Source: Donghicola mangrovi (GTDB taxonomy: Bacteria > Pseudomonadota > Alphaproteobacteria > Rhodobacterales > Rhodobacteraceae). Taken from it: DNA of 64,000 nt. Under the pieces are notes generated by a model. It did not search any database. It had not been told where the DNA came from and was given only the letters and a program-made list of their open reading frames with translations. Below, piece after piece: positions 26,382 through 35,777 of this stretch. Numbering within the stretch: position 1 is the stretch's first letter; every line of letters starts with the position of its first letter. The position numbers were made by a program, and so were the translations under genes. Location of the stretch: contig NZ_JABCJE010000004.1 in NCBI RefSeq assembly GCF_013377535.1, positions 62,001-126,000 on the forward strand, in the 5' to 3' direction.

Positions 26382-28501
26382 TAGTTCGCTCCCCCGGTGA
26401 GCGTCATCCAGGTGATTAGTACGGCGATACCCAGCACCATCGCGAAGGCATAGCCAAAGATGTAGCCAGACTGAGCGCGGCCAGCGAGGCGGGTGAAGAA
26501 GGGTACAACACCCATTGCCAGACCGTTGATGGCTCCGTCGATGACAGCTCCGTCACCCTTCTTCCAGAAGAAGCGGCCGATGGCTTTGGCGGGCTGGACG
26601 AAGACGAAGTCGTAGATTTCGTCGAAGTACCATTTGTTCAGCAGGAACAGGTACAGAGGACGCTGGTTTGCAGCCAGACGACCCGGCAGCGACGGATTGA
26701 TCAGGTAGAACCAGATCGACATGATCAGACCACCCAGCATCGCGATGAAGGGGCTGACCTTGACCCAACCCGGAACCGCGTGCGCGTCTTCCAGAACATG
26801 GTTGTCGGCACCGATGTAGATCGCGCCCTCGCCCGGCTTGCCAGCGAACGCAACGTGGTGCTCGCCTTCGGCTGCGGGCATTTCGGTGTGCGCAGCCTCT
26901 TCACCGTGGGCAGCGGCTTCGCCGTGACCTTCGGTGGCTGCGGCAGCGTGCTCTTCACCGTGGGCAGCAGCTTCTGCGACAGGGATGCCGAAGAATTTGC
27001 CAACCTGATCGGCGTGGCCAAAGAAGCTGTTCAGCCAGATCATACCTGCGAAGATGGCACCAAGGCTCAGGACACCCAGCGGGATCAGCATGACCATCGG
27101 GCTTTCGTGCGCATGATCATGGGCGTGCTTGTCGCCGCGCGGTTTGCCAAAGAAGGTCAGGAAGATCAGACGCCAGCTGTAGAACGAGGTGAACGCAGCA
27201 GCGATAACCAGCATCCAGAAGGCATAGGTGTTGCCACCAGCATAGGCGCTCTCGATGATCGCGTCTTTCGACAGGAAGCCAGCGAAACCGATGTGAGTGA
27301 ACGGGATGCCAACGCCGGTGATGGCCAGAGTACCGATCATCATCGCAGCAAAGGTCAGCGGGATCTTCTTACGGAGACCACCGTAGTTCATCATGTCCTG
27401 CTCGTGGTGCATCGCGTGGATGACCGAGCCGGCACCAAGGAACAGCATCGCTTTGAAGAAGGCGTGCGTGAACAGGTGGAACATCGCGGGACCGTAGGCA
27501 CCCAGACCCGCAGCCACGAACATGTAGCCAAGCTGCGAACAGGTCGAATAAGCGATCACACGTTTGATGTCGGTTTGCACCAGACCGATGGTCGCCGCAA
27601 AGAACGCGGTGGTGCCACCCAGAACGGTGATGAAGGCCGTCGCGTGCGGTGCGAATTCCATGATCGGCGACATACGGCAGACCAGGAAAACACCCGCGGT
27701 CACCATGGTTGCCGCGTGGATCAGAGCCGACACAGGGGTCGGGCCTTCCATCGCGTCGGGCAGCCAGGTGTGCAGCAGCAGCTGAGCCGATTTACCCATC
27801 GCACCGATGAACAGCAGGAAGGCAATGATTTCAGCCGCGTTCCAATCCTTCCACAGGAAGTGGATGGTGGTCTGCGAGATGGTTTCAGCGTTTGCGAAGA
27901 TATCGTTGAAGTTGATGCTGTCGGTCAGCATGAACAGACCAAAGATCCCCAGCGCGAAGCCAAAGTCACCAACGCGGTTCACAACGAACGCTTTCATCGC
28001 TGCCGCGTTTGCCGAAGGCTTGCGGAAGTAGAAACCGATCAGCAGGTACGAAGCCAGACCCACGCCTTCCCAGCCAAAGAACATCTGAACGAGGTTCGAG
28101 GCGGTTACGAGCATCAGCATCGCAAAGGTGAACAGCGACAGGTACGCAAAGAAGCGCGCCTTGTAGTGCTCGTGGTGGAAGTTCTCGTCATGCGCCATGT
28201 AGCCAAGGCTATATAGGTGCACGAGCGACGAGACGCTGGTGATGACGATCAGCATGATCGCGGTCAGACGGTCCAGACGGATCGCCCAAGAGGTGTCCAG
28301 CGCGCCGGACTGGATCCAGCGCATCACGTTGATCGTTTCAGTGGTGCCATCAAAGCTGAGGAATACAATCCACGACAGAAGCGCAGTGAAGAACAGCACG
28401 CCCGTGGCCAGATAGCAGGCGATTTGCTCGCCGATAAAGCGCCAGCCGAAGCCGGCGACAAGCGCCCCCACAAGCGGGGCAAAAAGAATGATGGTTTCCA
28501 T
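26381..28501 (-). CDS. nuoL: NADH-quinone oxidoreductase subunit L
   Basis: The largest antiporter-like subunit (706 aa), including the C-terminal amphipathic arm that runs along the membrane domain. Diagnostic segments are [54 protein letters not shown] and [20 protein letters not shown]. Between about residues 500 and 560 is a low-complexity insertion rich in His, Ala and Glu with at least ten His, encoded partly by an 18-bp direct repeat (26897-26914 and 26951-26968). It lies 6 bp after nuoK. Confidence 0.97.
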   Translation of the reverse strand: METIILFAPLVGALVAGFGWRFIGEQIACYLATGVLFFTALLSWIVFLSFDGTTETINVMRWIQSGALDTSWAIRLDRLTAIMLIVITSVSSLVHLYSLGYMAHDENFHHEHYKARFFAYLSLFTFAMLMLVTASNLVQMFFGWEGVGLASYLLIGFYFRKPSANAAAMKAFVVNRVGDFGFALGIFGLFMLTDSINFNDIFANAETISQTTIHFLWKDWNAAEIIAFLLFIGAMGKSAQLLLHTWLPDAMEGPTPVSALIHAATMVTAGVFLVCRMSPIMEFAPHATAFITVLGGTTAFFAATIGLVQTDIKRVIAYSTCSQLGYMFVAAGLGAYGPAMFHLFTHAFFKAMLFLGAGSVIHAMHHEQDMMNYGGLRKKIPLTFAAMMIGTLAITGVGIPFTHIGFAGFLSKDAIIESAYAGGNTYAFWMLVIAAAFTSFYSWRLIFLTFFGKPRGDKHAHDHAHESPMVMLIPLGVLSLGAIFAGMIWLNSFFGHADQVGKFFGIPVAEAAAHGEEHAAAATEGHGEAAAHGEEAAHTEMPAAEGEHHVAFAGKPGEGAIYIGADNHVLEDAHAVPGWVKVSPFIAMLGGLIMSIWFYLINPSLPGRLAANQRPLYLFLLNKWYFDEIYDFVFVQPAKAIGRFFWKKGDGAVIDGAINGLAMGVVPFFTRLAGRAQSGYIFGYAFAMVLGIAVLITWMTLTGGAN

Positions 28502-28507
28502 GGCCCC

Positions 28508-28813
28508 TTAGCCTTTCATCACGTTGACGTCTTCCACGGCGATGGTGCCGCGGTTCCGGAAGAAGCAGACCAGAATGGCCAGACCGATGGCGGCCTCTGC
28601 TGCAGCAACCGTGAGAATGAAGAGAGTGAAGACCTGACCGACGAGATCGCCCAAGTGGCTGGAGAAAGCCACCATGTTGATGTTCACGGCCAGCAGCATC
28701 AGTTCGATCGACATCAGCAGGATGATGACGTTCTTCCGGTTCAGGAAGAGGCCGAAGATGCCGATGACGAACAGCGTCGCCGCGACCACCAGGTAATGTT
28801 CCAAACCAATCAT
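28508..28813 (-). CDS. nuoK: NADH-quinone oxidoreductase subunit K
   Basis: A 101-residue protein with three membrane helices. [31 protein letters not shown] carries the conserved membrane glutamates of NuoK, which lie in the proton-transfer path, and [21 protein letters not shown] is the family's C-terminal helix. The 5' side holds a hairpin (28844-28864) and a small ORF before nuoJ. Confidence 0.97.
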   Translation of the reverse strand: MIGLEHYLVVAATLFVIGIFGLFLNRKNVIILLMSIELMLLAVNINMVAFSSHLGDLVGQVFTLFILTVAAAEAAIGLAILVCFFRNRGTIAVEDVNVMKG

Positions 28814-28843
28814 GTCGTCCCTCGGGTCTTTGTCCTTGGTGAA

Positions 28844-28864
28844 CCCGCCGTGCGTTGCGGCGGG
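28844..28864. other. Hairpin between nuoK and the upstream small ORF
   Basis: A 7-bp perfect inverted repeat, CCCGCCG (28844-28850) and CGGCGGG (28858-28864), lies 30 bp upstream of nuoK within the operon. It has no T-run on the transcribed strand, so it is more likely an RNA stability or processing element than a terminator. Confidence 0.5.
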
Positions 28865-28890
28865 CGTTTACGTTTTGGTGGCGGCCGGCC

Positions 28891-29028
28891 TCAGCCGACG
28901 CGCCGTCTGTTTCTAAACCAGCGCACGCAAATCCAGGTCGCGCCCGCCTTCAGAGCCCACAGTGCTGTCACCCCAACCAGTCCGAACGTGGTCCAGAAGC
29001 GCTCGAGCAACAGCAAAAGCTCGTGCAT
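28891..29028 (-). CDS. Putative 45-residue single-pass membrane protein between nuoJ and nuoK
   Basis: A small reading frame starts with ATG (29026-29028) three bases after the nuoJ stop and ends at TGA 28891-28893. The predicted peptide starts MHELLLLLERFWTTFGLVGV, continues TALWALKAGATWICVRW and ends in an Arg-rich tail (FRNRRRVG). That is one membrane helix (about residues 14-37) with positive charge after it, a plausible inner-membrane topology. It fills an otherwise unexplained 218-bp gap in a tightly packed operon. The ribosome site is weak (GGGG ten bases upstream). It may be real or a spacer; I know of no named family. Confidence 0.5.
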   Translation of the reverse strand: MHELLLLLERFWTTFGLVGVTALWALKAGATWICVRWFRNRRRVG

Positions 29029-29031
29029 TTA

Positions 29032-29640
29032 TCAGAGCCCCTGACCGGGCTTCACATCCTTGAGTTCCATTGCCTTTGCCGGGTCGCGGTACATCTGTGC
29101 CAGAACGTTCTGGCGTTTGACATCCGGACGGTGACGCAGGGTCAGAACAATCGCACCGATCATCGCAACCAGCAGGATCAGACCGGCCAGCTGGAACAAC
29201 AGGAAGAAGCGGTCGTAGATCAGAGCGCCAAGCTGCGCAGTGTTCTGGACATCCGCAGCAACCGGTGCCTGACGCAGGCCTTCGGCCATTTCGCTGCTGT
29301 CCCACGCGCCGAACGCCAGAGCGAACTGCATCAGCAGGATGACAGCGATCAGAAGCGCCATCGGCAGATACTTGGCCATACCGGCCTTCAGCTCTGCGAA
29401 ATCGACGTCCAGCATCATCACAACGAAAAGGAAGAGCACGGCAACCGCGCCCACATAGACGATGACCAGCAGCATCGCCACGAATTCCGCGCCCATCAGC
29501 ACGAACAGGCCAGCCGACGAAATGAACGCCAGAATGAGCCAGAGCACCGAGTGGACAGGGTTGCGGCCAAGCACGGTCATCAGACCACCGATCACGGTGC
29601 TCAGCGCAAAGAGGTAGAAGGATAGTGCAGCTACGCTCAT
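29032..29640 (-). CDS. nuoJ: NADH-quinone oxidoreductase subunit J
   Basis: A 202-residue complex I membrane subunit with five helices. [52 protein letters not shown] is the diagnostic NuoJ core including the pi-bulge helix. The start codon overlaps the end of the preceding carboxymuconolactone-decarboxylase-like gene by four bases. Confidence 0.97.
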   Translation of the reverse strand: MSVAALSFYLFALSTVIGGLMTVLGRNPVHSVLWLILAFISSAGLFVLMGAEFVAMLLVIVYVGAVAVLFLFVVMMLDVDFAELKAGMAKYLPMALLIAVILLMQFALAFGAWDSSEMAEGLRQAPVAADVQNTAQLGALIYDRFFLLFQLAGLILLVAMIGAIVLTLRHRPDVKRQNVLAQMYRDPAKAMELKDVKPGQGL

Positions 29641-30044
29641 TTCGGTTCGTCCTTTGTCTCAGCCATGACCTCTTGGGCAATTGCAGCCGCTTTGGACATG
29701 GCGGGAATACCCGCGAACATCGCCATCTGGCCAATAGCCTCGGCGATCTCCTGTTTGGTGGCGCCTGCCTCGAGCGCGTGGCGCACGGTCAGGCGGATTT
29801 GCGGTTCGGCCACCGCGCCCTGACAGGTCAAACCCGCCAGTGTCAGCAGAAGCCGCGTTTTGCTGTCCAGACCTTCGGGGTTCATGGTCTTGCCGAAGGC
29901 AAACTCCATCATCTCCCGCGGGACCGTCGGCCACATCGCCTCGAAGCCCTTCGGCGTGAAGTTTTCCAGCGCCGGATTGATGGCCTTGGCCATCTCCAGC
30001 GACTGAGCCATCATCTGCTCGAAGATATTCTTGGCGTCGGTCAT
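29637..30044 (-). CDS. Carboxymuconolactone decarboxylase-fold protein in the nuo operon
   Basis: A 135-residue protein with the CMD/AhpD-fold core: [59 protein letters not shown]. The fold is helical and usually hexameric. The CxxC thiol pair of AhpD is absent (one Cys only), so peroxidase activity is unlikely; the pattern is closer to the decarboxylase branch, though no aromatic-degradation gene is near. It overlaps nuoI at one end and nuoJ at the other by four bases, which argues for a role tied to complex I. A CMD gene at this spot is recurrent in Rhodobacterales nuo operons, as I recall. Confidence 0.85.
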   Translation of the reverse strand: MTDAKNIFEQMMAQSLEMAKAINPALENFTPKGFEAMWPTVPREMMEFAFGKTMNPEGLDSKTRLLLTLAGLTCQGAVAEPQIRLTVRHALEAGATKQEIAEAIGQMAMFAGIPAMSKAAAIAQEVMAETKDEPK

Positions 30045-30535
30045 CGGTACGGTGCGTCCAGCTCAAGGTTACGGGCGATTTCGGCCTCCCAACGGGCGCC
30101 GTTCTCAAGGAGTTTTTCCTTGGTGTAGAACAGTTCCTCGCGGGTTTCGGTCGCGAATTCGAAGTTCGGGCCTTCGACGATGGCGTCCACCGGGCAGGCT
30201 TCCTGGCAGAAACCGCAGTAGATGCACTTGGTCATGTCGATGTCATAGCGCGTGGTGCGGCGGCTACCGTCATCGCGGGGCTCTGCGTCGATGGTGATCG
30301 CCTGCGCGGGGCAGATCGCTTCGCACAGTTTACATGCGATGCAGCGTTCCTCGCCGTTGGGGTAACGGCGCAGGGCGTGTTCACCACGGAAACGGGGCGA
30401 CAGCGGGCCCTTTTCGTGCGGATAGTTCACGGTCGGCTTGGGCGCGAAGAAATACTTCATGCCCAGTTTGAACCCTTTGAAAAAGTCCGCGAGCAGGAAG
30501 TACTTGGCCGCGCGGGTATAGTCGATGTCAGCCAT
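30041..30535 (-). CDS. nuoI: NADH-quinone oxidoreductase subunit I
   Basis: The ferredoxin-like subunit carrying clusters N6a and N6b. Both 4Fe-4S motifs are intact: [12 protein letters not shown] and [12 protein letters not shown]. The chosen ATG gives [19 protein letters not shown], the usual alphaproteobacterial N-terminus, for 164 residues; the frame extends 30 codons upstream without conservation, into the palindromic nuoH-nuoI spacer. Confidence 0.96.
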   Translation of the reverse strand: MADIDYTRAAKYFLLADFFKGFKLGMKYFFAPKPTVNYPHEKGPLSPRFRGEHALRRYPNGEERCIACKLCEAICPAQAITIDAEPRDDGSRRTTRYDIDMTKCIYCGFCQEACPVDAIVEGPNFEFATETREELFYTKEKLLENGARWEAEIARNLELDAPYR

Positions 30536-30608
30536 GGTTCTCTCCGTGAGGTCCGGCCATTCCACAGTCGGAATGGCGCAGGCCGGCAAGTTTCGTTCGG
30601 TTTGGGTT

Positions 30609-30662
30609 GTCCCCGTGGGGACCACCCGAAGTTTGTCTCATAACGCCCTGATATCAGGGCGT
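30609..30662. other. Two palindromes in the nuoH-nuoI spacer
   Basis: GTCCCCGTGGGGAC (30609-30622) and ACGCCCTGATATCAGGGCGT (30643-30662) are both perfect palindromes and can each form a hairpin in the nuo transcript. They lie in a 139-bp spacer, the longest non-coding gap between core nuo genes. Neither has a T-run, so an RNA processing or stability role is likelier than termination. Confidence 0.6.
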
Positions 30663-30674
30663 AAATCGGTCCGC

Positions 30675-31712
30675 TTAGCCGCCGACAGTCCAGCGGGCAT
30701 AGGCGCCCCAGAACAGTTCGAACTTGGCAAAGAACGACACCAGAACCACCCAACCCAGTGACATCGGCAGGAACACTTTCCAGCCCAGACGCATCAGCTG
30801 GTCGTAGCGGTAACGGGGGGTGATCGCTTTGACCATCGCAAAGAGGAAGAAGAAGAACGCCATCTTCGCAACCATCCACAGAACGCCATCGGGCAGACCG
30901 GGGATCGGCGACAGCCAGCCACCGAAGAACAGCAGCGAGGTCAGCGCGCACATCAGGAAGATCGCGATGTATTCACCGGCCATGAACAGCAGGAACGGGG
31001 TCGAGCTGTATTCCACCTGATAACCGGCAACCAGTTCCGATTCCGCTTCGGGAAGGTCGAACGGAGGACGGTTGGTTTCCGCCAGCGCCGAGATGAAGAA
31101 CAGGAAGACCATCGGCAGGTGCGGCAGCCAGTACCAGTTGAAGAAACCGAAGTTCCCGTCCTGAGCGCGAACGATGTCACCAAAGTTCATCGAGCCGGTC
31201 GAGATGATCACGCCGATGATGATCAAACCGATCGAGACTTCGTACGAAATCATTTGAGCCGCCGAGCGCAGCGAGCCAAGGAAGGGGTATTTCGAGTTCG
31301 ACGCCCAACCACCCATGATCACGCCGTAAACCTCGAGCGAGGAAACCGCGAAGACATAAAGGATCGCAACGTTGATGTCCGAGATCACCCAGCCGTCCGC
31401 AAAGGGGATCACGGCCCAGGCGACAACCGCCAGAACAAAGCTGGTCATGGGCGCCATCATGAAGACGACCTTGTCCGAGCCTGCGGGGATAACTATCTCT
31501 TTGGTGACGTATTTCAGCGCGTCAGCCACCGACTGCAGCAGGCCGAATACGCCAACCACGTTGGGGCCGCGGCGCATCTGGACGGCTGCCCAGATTTTAC
31601 GGTCGCCGTAAACCAGAAAGAGCAGCGAGATCATCACGAAACCCAGCACCGCAAGGCACTGAGCAAGGATAATGACGAAGACGCCCAAAGGGGTGGTGAA
31701 AAAGTCTGCCAT
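30675..31712 (-). CDS. nuoH: NADH-quinone oxidoreductase subunit H
   Basis: The 345-residue membrane subunit that forms the quinone chamber at the junction with the peripheral arm. [56 protein letters not shown] and [26 protein letters not shown] are the most conserved NuoH segments, all intact. It lies 6 bp after the small lipoprotein gene that separates it from nuoG. Confidence 0.97.
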   Translation of the reverse strand: MADFFTTPLGVFVIILAQCLAVLGFVMISLLFLVYGDRKIWAAVQMRRGPNVVGVFGLLQSVADALKYVTKEIVIPAGSDKVVFMMAPMTSFVLAVVAWAVIPFADGWVISDINVAILYVFAVSSLEVYGVIMGGWASNSKYPFLGSLRSAAQMISYEVSIGLIIIGVIISTGSMNFGDIVRAQDGNFGFFNWYWLPHLPMVFLFFISALAETNRPPFDLPEAESELVAGYQVEYSSTPFLLFMAGEYIAIFLMCALTSLLFFGGWLSPIPGLPDGVLWMVAKMAFFFFLFAMVKAITPRYRYDQLMRLGWKVFLPMSLGWVVLVSFFAKFELFWGAYARWTVGG

Positions 31713-31718
31713 GGGTCC

Positions 31719-32117
31719 TCACACCGTCGGTATTCCGTTTTCTGCGCAGTTCTGCACGATGACTTCGGCGTCAATCGTAGCAAGGCCGCGCGGCAGCGCC
31801 GGCGAGATGGTGTAAACCGCATCTGCTCGCCAAAGGCTACCCTGATTATCCACATTCGTCCGCACGTGGCGGGCAAAACCGTATCCGCGGATCAGCGCAT
31901 ATTGCGCCGCCGCACATTCTGCATAGTCTTCCACATCCTGCGCATCCCGCGCGCCCTTCATCTCGACCAAGAAATTAACCAGATCGCCCTCGAGCAGCGC
32001 GGTGCGAACACCAGCATACTCGGGGGTAAAAGGGGCAGACTCGGCCTGTTCGGTCGAGGCACAGGCCGCGACCGACAGGGCCATCAGGCCGCAGGATATG
32101 GCGACCGAACCGCGCAT
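31719..32117 (-). CDS. Putative lipoprotein between nuoG and nuoH
   Basis: A 132-residue predicted lipoprotein: [19 protein letters not shown] has a signal peptide ending in a lipobox (SVAAC, Cys at 19). The mature part has two further Cys (near residues 68 and 124), with EDYAECAAAQYALIRGYGFARHVRTNVDNQGSLWRADAVYTISPALPRG; the two Cys could form a periplasmic disulfide. No family is recognised. The start codon overlaps the nuoG stop by one base, so expression is coupled to complex I. It is comparable to the unidentified reading frames of Paracoccus and Rhodobacter nuo clusters. Confidence 0.75.
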   Translation of the reverse strand: MRGSVAISCGLMALSVAACASTEQAESAPFTPEYAGVRTALLEGDLVNFLVEMKGARDAQDVEDYAECAAAQYALIRGYGFARHVRTNVDNQGSLWRADAVYTISPALPRGLATIDAEVIVQNCAENGIPTV

Positions 32118-34147
32118 TATTCTGCGGCGATCTTCTGTTCGCGGCGCGCTTTGGCGTTGGCCGACAGTTCGGCCATCAGTGCGCTCGAGCGGGCGATCGG
32201 GTTGGTCAGGTAGAAGTCCTTGACCGCGCTCAGGAAGCCAGCTTCAGCTTTACCCAGCGGCTTGTCTTCCAGTGCAACCAGTTCATTCGCAACAAGTTCG
32301 TCGATCTGGGCCAGGTGCGGAACCTCGGCGACCAGAGCCTGACGCAGCTGCGCGATGGTGTCCCAAGGCTGGGTTGCCCCCAGTTCCGCAGACAGAGCAC
32401 GCAGGATGGCCCAGTTTTCCTTGGCCTCGCCGGGGGCGAAGGCGGCGCGCAGCGCCAGCTGCGGACGACCTTCGGTGTTCACGAACAGACCGGTTTCCTC
32501 AACATAGGCGGCACCCGGCAGGATCACGTCCGCGCGGTGAGCACCGCGGTCGCCGTGGCTGCCCTGATAGATCACGAACGCACCTGCGTCGATTTCCACT
32601 TCGTCCGCGCCGAGGTTGTAGATCACTTCGGCACCTTCCAGAGCGGCCTTCATGCCGCCCTCGGTGACTGCGCCGATGTCCATCGCGCCCACGCGGCTGG
32701 CTGCGGTGTGCAGAACCAGAACGCCCGAGTTCGACGCGGCAGCGAACTGCTGGATCTTGGCCAGAACGGCTTCGCCGTCCGCCTCGACCAGAGCGCCCTG
32801 CCCCACGATGATCAGGGTTTTTTTGTTGTCGCGGGTCTCGTCCGAGACGCCCTTGGCAACCAGATCGGCCAGGGTGGCGCGGTCGGTGCCCATGTGTGCG
32901 TAGTCGTAGGTCAGGTCAGCGGCTTCGCCGATCAGGCCGATGTTTGCACCGCGGGCCCACGCTTTGCGAATACGCGCGTTCAAAACGGGCGCTTCGTTAC
33001 GGGGGTTGGTGCCGATCAGCAGGATCATGTCCGCGCTGTCGATGTCTTCGATCGCGGCGGTGCCGACATAGGCGCTGCGGTTGCCGATGGGCAGACGCGC
33101 GTTGTCGGTACGGCATTCCACCGAACCACCCAGACCAGTGACTAGTTGCTTCAAAGCAAAGGCGGCTTCGGTCGAGACCAGATCACCGATCAGACCGGCG
33201 ACTTTCTTGCCCTTCATCGCGTTTGCGACGGTGGACAGAGCCTCGCCCCAGGTTGCCGGACGCAGCTTGCCGTTTTCACGGACATAAGGGCGGTCCAGAC
33301 GCTGGCGGCGCAGACCGTCCCACACAAAGCGGGTCTTGTCCGAAATCCACTCTTCGTTCACGCCGTCGTTGTTGCGCGGCAGAATGCGCATCACTTCGCG
33401 GCCTTTGGTGTCCACGCGGATGTTCGACCCCAGAGCGTCCATCACGTCGATGGTTTCGGTCTTGGTCAGTTCCCACGGGCGGGCCGAGAACGCATAGGGC
33501 TTCGAGGTCAGTGCGCCAACCGGGCACAAGTCGATGATGTTACCCTGCAGGTTCGAGTCCAGCGTCTCGTTCAGGTAGCTGGTGATCTCGCTGTCCTCAC
33601 CGCGGCCGGTCTGACCCATCTGGGTGATGCCGGCAACTTCGGTGGTAAAGCGCACGCAGCGGGTGCAGCTGATGCAGCGGGTCATCGCGGTGCTGACCAG
33701 CGGGCCCAGGTTCAGGTTGTCGCTGGCGCGCTTGGGCTCGCGGTAACGCGAGAAGTCGACGCCATACGCCATCGCCTGGTCCTGCAGGTCGCATTCACCG
33801 CCCTGGTCGCAGATCGGGCAATCCAGCGGGTGGTTGATCAGCAGGAATTCCATCACGCCTTCACGGGCCTTTTTGACCATGGGCGAGTTGGTTTTCACGA
33901 CGGGCGGCTGGCCTTCGGGGCCAGGGCGCAGGTCGCGGACCTGCATCGCACAGCTGGCTGCGGGCTTCGGCGGGCCGCCAACAACCTCGACCAGACACAT
34001 GCGGCAGTTACCAGCGATCGACAGGCGCTCGTGGTAGCAGAAACGCGGAATTTCGACCCCGGCCTCTTCACAGGCCTGGATCAGGGTCATGGCGGGATCG
34101 ACCTCGATCTCTTTGTCGTCAATGATGATCTTGCGAAGTTCCGTCAT
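32117..34147 (-). CDS. nuoG: NADH-quinone oxidoreductase subunit G
   Basis: The large iron-sulfur subunit (676 aa). N-terminal 2Fe-2S ligands are in [21 protein letters not shown] plus the later ASC; the His-ligated cluster is in [17 protein letters not shown]; the 4Fe-4S cluster is in [10 protein letters not shown] with a later Cys in [12 protein letters not shown]. No Cys motif for the extra N7 cluster of E. coli is visible, so this is the mitochondrial-like form. The C-terminal molybdopterin-oxidoreductase-like domain is shortened, as in Paracoccus. ATG 34147 gives [17 protein letters not shown]. Confidence 0.96.
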   Translation of the reverse strand: MTELRKIIIDDKEIEVDPAMTLIQACEEAGVEIPRFCYHERLSIAGNCRMCLVEVVGGPPKPAASCAMQVRDLRPGPEGQPPVVKTNSPMVKKAREGVMEFLLINHPLDCPICDQGGECDLQDQAMAYGVDFSRYREPKRASDNLNLGPLVSTAMTRCISCTRCVRFTTEVAGITQMGQTGRGEDSEITSYLNETLDSNLQGNIIDLCPVGALTSKPYAFSARPWELTKTETIDVMDALGSNIRVDTKGREVMRILPRNNDGVNEEWISDKTRFVWDGLRRQRLDRPYVRENGKLRPATWGEALSTVANAMKGKKVAGLIGDLVSTEAAFALKQLVTGLGGSVECRTDNARLPIGNRSAYVGTAAIEDIDSADMILLIGTNPRNEAPVLNARIRKAWARGANIGLIGEAADLTYDYAHMGTDRATLADLVAKGVSDETRDNKKTLIIVGQGALVEADGEAVLAKIQQFAAASNSGVLVLHTAASRVGAMDIGAVTEGGMKAALEGAEVIYNLGADEVEIDAGAFVIYQGSHGDRGAHRADVILPGAAYVEETGLFVNTEGRPQLALRAAFAPGEAKENWAILRALSAELGATQPWDTIAQLRQALVAEVPHLAQIDELVANELVALEDKPLGKAEAGFLSAVKDFYLTNPIARSSALMAELSANAKARREQKIAAE

Positions 34148-34151
34148 CTTC

Positions 34152-34544
34152 TCACCTGCTTTCCAGAACAGCGCCGACAGCACTGCCCTTCGTCATCTCT
34201 TCGGCCCCGAACGCGCAGAGATCCTTGGATTTCTGCGGGTCGAACCCACGTTCTTTGATCAGGGCCACAGCGGCCTCTTCGATCTGGCTGTTGAAGGCAG
34301 CGTCCTGCAGGGCAGCTGCTTCTTCGACCGTGTAATTTTCCGCTTCGATATGCTTGGTCACATCAACCTGCAAGGTCAGAAGCCCCTCGGTCGAAACAGA
34401 AATTTTCTTGCATCCCTGCGCGACCTTTGCGGCCACCACAGAAGTTGTCATGAAACCGCGGACCGTTTCGTCTGCGGTGATGTCGCGGGCCTGCGCCGCC
34501 ATGGGCACAGTCAGCGCGAGAGCAATCACGAAAGCCTTGCGCAT
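34152..34544 (-). CDS. Secreted DUF5333-like protein, copy 1
   Basis: A 130-residue exported protein with signal peptide [19 protein letters not shown]. The mature part has two Cys (QGCKKIS and SKDLCAFG), likely a disulfide, and the ending [21 protein letters not shown] parallels the neighbouring gene (TLCALGRAEIAAGSSIGQLL). I believe this is the DUF5333 family of Rhodobacterales; the name is from memory. ATG 34544 has GGGAG nine bases upstream; a TTG at 34550 overlaps the upstream stop. It lies immediately before nuoG. Confidence 0.78.
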   Translation of the reverse strand: MRKAFVIALALTVPMAAQARDITADETVRGFMTTSVVAAKVAQGCKKISVSTEGLLTLQVDVTKHIEAENYTVEEAAALQDAAFNSQIEEAAVALIKERGFDPQKSKDLCAFGAEEMTKGSAVGAVLESR

Positions 34545-34546
34545 AC

Positions 34547-34942
34547 TCAATTCTCCCTCAACAGCTGGCCGATCGAAGAGCCAGCGGCGATCTCGGCGCG
34601 GCCAAGCGCGCAGAGCGTTGCGGGATCCTTGGGATCGGCGTTGTGGGCACGGATGTAATCGGCAGCCAGAGCGGCCACCCGTTTCTTTTCTTTCTTGTCG
34701 GTGACGAAATGCTCGATCTCGTCATCGGTATAGCCCATCGCCTTGGCCTGATCCTCGAGCTGGCCGATATAGCGCCACGCCACCACGAGGCGGGCCGAGA
34801 TATCGTCGCACTTGATGCGGATATGGTCTGCGATGGCCACAGCAGTCAGCCCGTCATTGATGGGCTTCACCTCTGCCAGCGGAACGCGCGCCTGAGCCGC
34901 CCCCGCCGCAAAAAGCGCTGCTATGAAGAAACCTGCCTTCAC
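34547..34942 (-). CDS. Secreted DUF5333-like protein, copy 2
   Basis: A 131-residue exported paralogue of the adjacent downstream gene: signal peptide KAGFFIAALFAAGAAQA, then PLAEVKPINDGLTAVAIADHIRIKCDDISARLVVAWRYI, with Cys in IKCDDIS and TLCALG. The GTG at 34942 is preferred because it overlaps the upstream stop as GTGA and has AAGGGGAG at good spacing, while the GTG at 34951 sits on the ribosome site itself. Tandem duplication inside an operon that encodes complex I suggests a periplasm-facing accessory role. Function unknown. Confidence 0.78.
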   Translation of the reverse strand: MKAGFFIAALFAAGAAQARVPLAEVKPINDGLTAVAIADHIRIKCDDISARLVVAWRYIGQLEDQAKAMGYTDDEIEHFVTDKKEKKRVAALAADYIRAHNADPKDPATLCALGRAEIAAGSSIGQLLREN

Positions 34943-35262
34943 GCCGCGCACTCCCCTTTAAAGGTCACAACCTCGCCGTCGATGGGCAACTGGTCGTCAG
35001 GGGTGTCCGGGCCGATGGTCCAGATGATGTCGGAGGTGCCAAAGTAATACACGCAGTGACGGGTGGCCTCGAACAGAGCGGCGGCGCGGGCACCGTCCAG
35101 ACCATCCGACACCTTCTTGGTGGGGATGACCATCACAGCGCGGTTGCTGCGCTCGGTCTTGACCTTGGCTTTGTGGTTCGAGCCCGCATATTCATAGGGC
35201 GACTTGCCACAGGCCGACAGGGCCAGTGCCGCGATCAGGAAAGTTGCTGTCAGACCACGCAT
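34939..35262 (-). CDS. Small putative lipoprotein in the nuo operon
   Basis: A 107-residue predicted lipoprotein; MRGLTATFLIAALALSAC is a signal peptide with lipobox ALSAC. The short mature domain has a basic stretch (SNHKAKVKTERSNRAVMVIP), a Cys in TRHCVYYFG and one at the C-terminus (FKGECAA), possibly a disulfide. No family is recognised. ATG 35262 has GGAG at eight bases; a GTG at 35271 overlapping the DUF3291 stop is the alternative. It is coupled at the 3' end to the DUF5333-like pair by GTGA. Confidence 0.72.
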   Translation of the reverse strand: MRGLTATFLIAALALSACGKSPYEYAGSNHKAKVKTERSNRAVMVIPTKKVSDGLDGARAAALFEATRHCVYYFGTSDIIWTIGPDTPDDQLPIDGEVVTFKGECAA

Positions 35263-35267
35263 TCCGG

Positions 35268-35771
35268 TCACTCCGCCGCAATGGCGCCGCAGCGCCCTGC
35301 CTTGTATAGTTTCGCCTGCTCAAGCCAAGCCCAATCAAACGCAAAATCGCTGGGGCCGTGCTTGCGCAGGTGGGCCAGCTTTTCCAGCCCCTCTTCGAGC
35401 GTGGGCTGGTGTCCCTGAGGCACCCACCACATCACGAAATGCATCTCGCCTAGAACTTCGAACCATTCGGTCCGACGCTCGTAGAACTGGCGATGCACGG
35501 TGTTCCAGACAAAGTTCTCCAGCGTCTCGACATCTTCCCAGACCGTCAGGTTACTGACGTACTGGGGGTCGCCGCCAATCTTGGCTTCGGTATTGCCGGT
35601 GCCGGGTGCGCCCGACCCTTCCATCATCCAGACAAAGCCGGGCATCCGCTTGCCAAGGCCATTGATGCGGTCAATCGCACCCATGAACTCGGCCACGCGC
35701 GGATCGTCAGTCGGCGCCAAGAGGCGCCCGACGTTCAGCTCTGCCAGATGGTGGTTGAGGGGCTGCTGCAC
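35268..35771 (-). CDS. DUF3291 domain-containing protein
   Basis: A 167-residue soluble protein with the DUF3291 pattern: HHLAELNVGRLLAPTDDPRVAEFMGAIDRINGLGKRMPGFVWMMEG, SNLTVWEDVETLENFVW and VMWWVPQGHQPTLEEGLEKLAHLRKHGPS. The fold resembles antibiotic-biosynthesis monooxygenase-type dimeric ferredoxin folds; enzymatic activity has not been assigned as far as I know. A GTG start at 35771 has GGAG nine bases upstream. It lies 6 bp after nuoF. Confidence 0.85.
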   Translation of the reverse strand: MQQPLNHHLAELNVGRLLAPTDDPRVAEFMGAIDRINGLGKRMPGFVWMMEGSGAPGTGNTEAKIGGDPQYVSNLTVWEDVETLENFVWNTVHRQFYERRTEWFEVLGEMHFVMWWVPQGHQPTLEEGLEKLAHLRKHGPSDFAFDWAWLEQAKLYKAGRCGAIAAE

Positions 35772-35777
35772 TGGCTC

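Noticed and set aside
28814-28890. Second tiny ORF upstream of nuoK
   Set aside because: Only short frames without starts; the stretch is better explained by the 7-bp hairpin and the nuoK leader.
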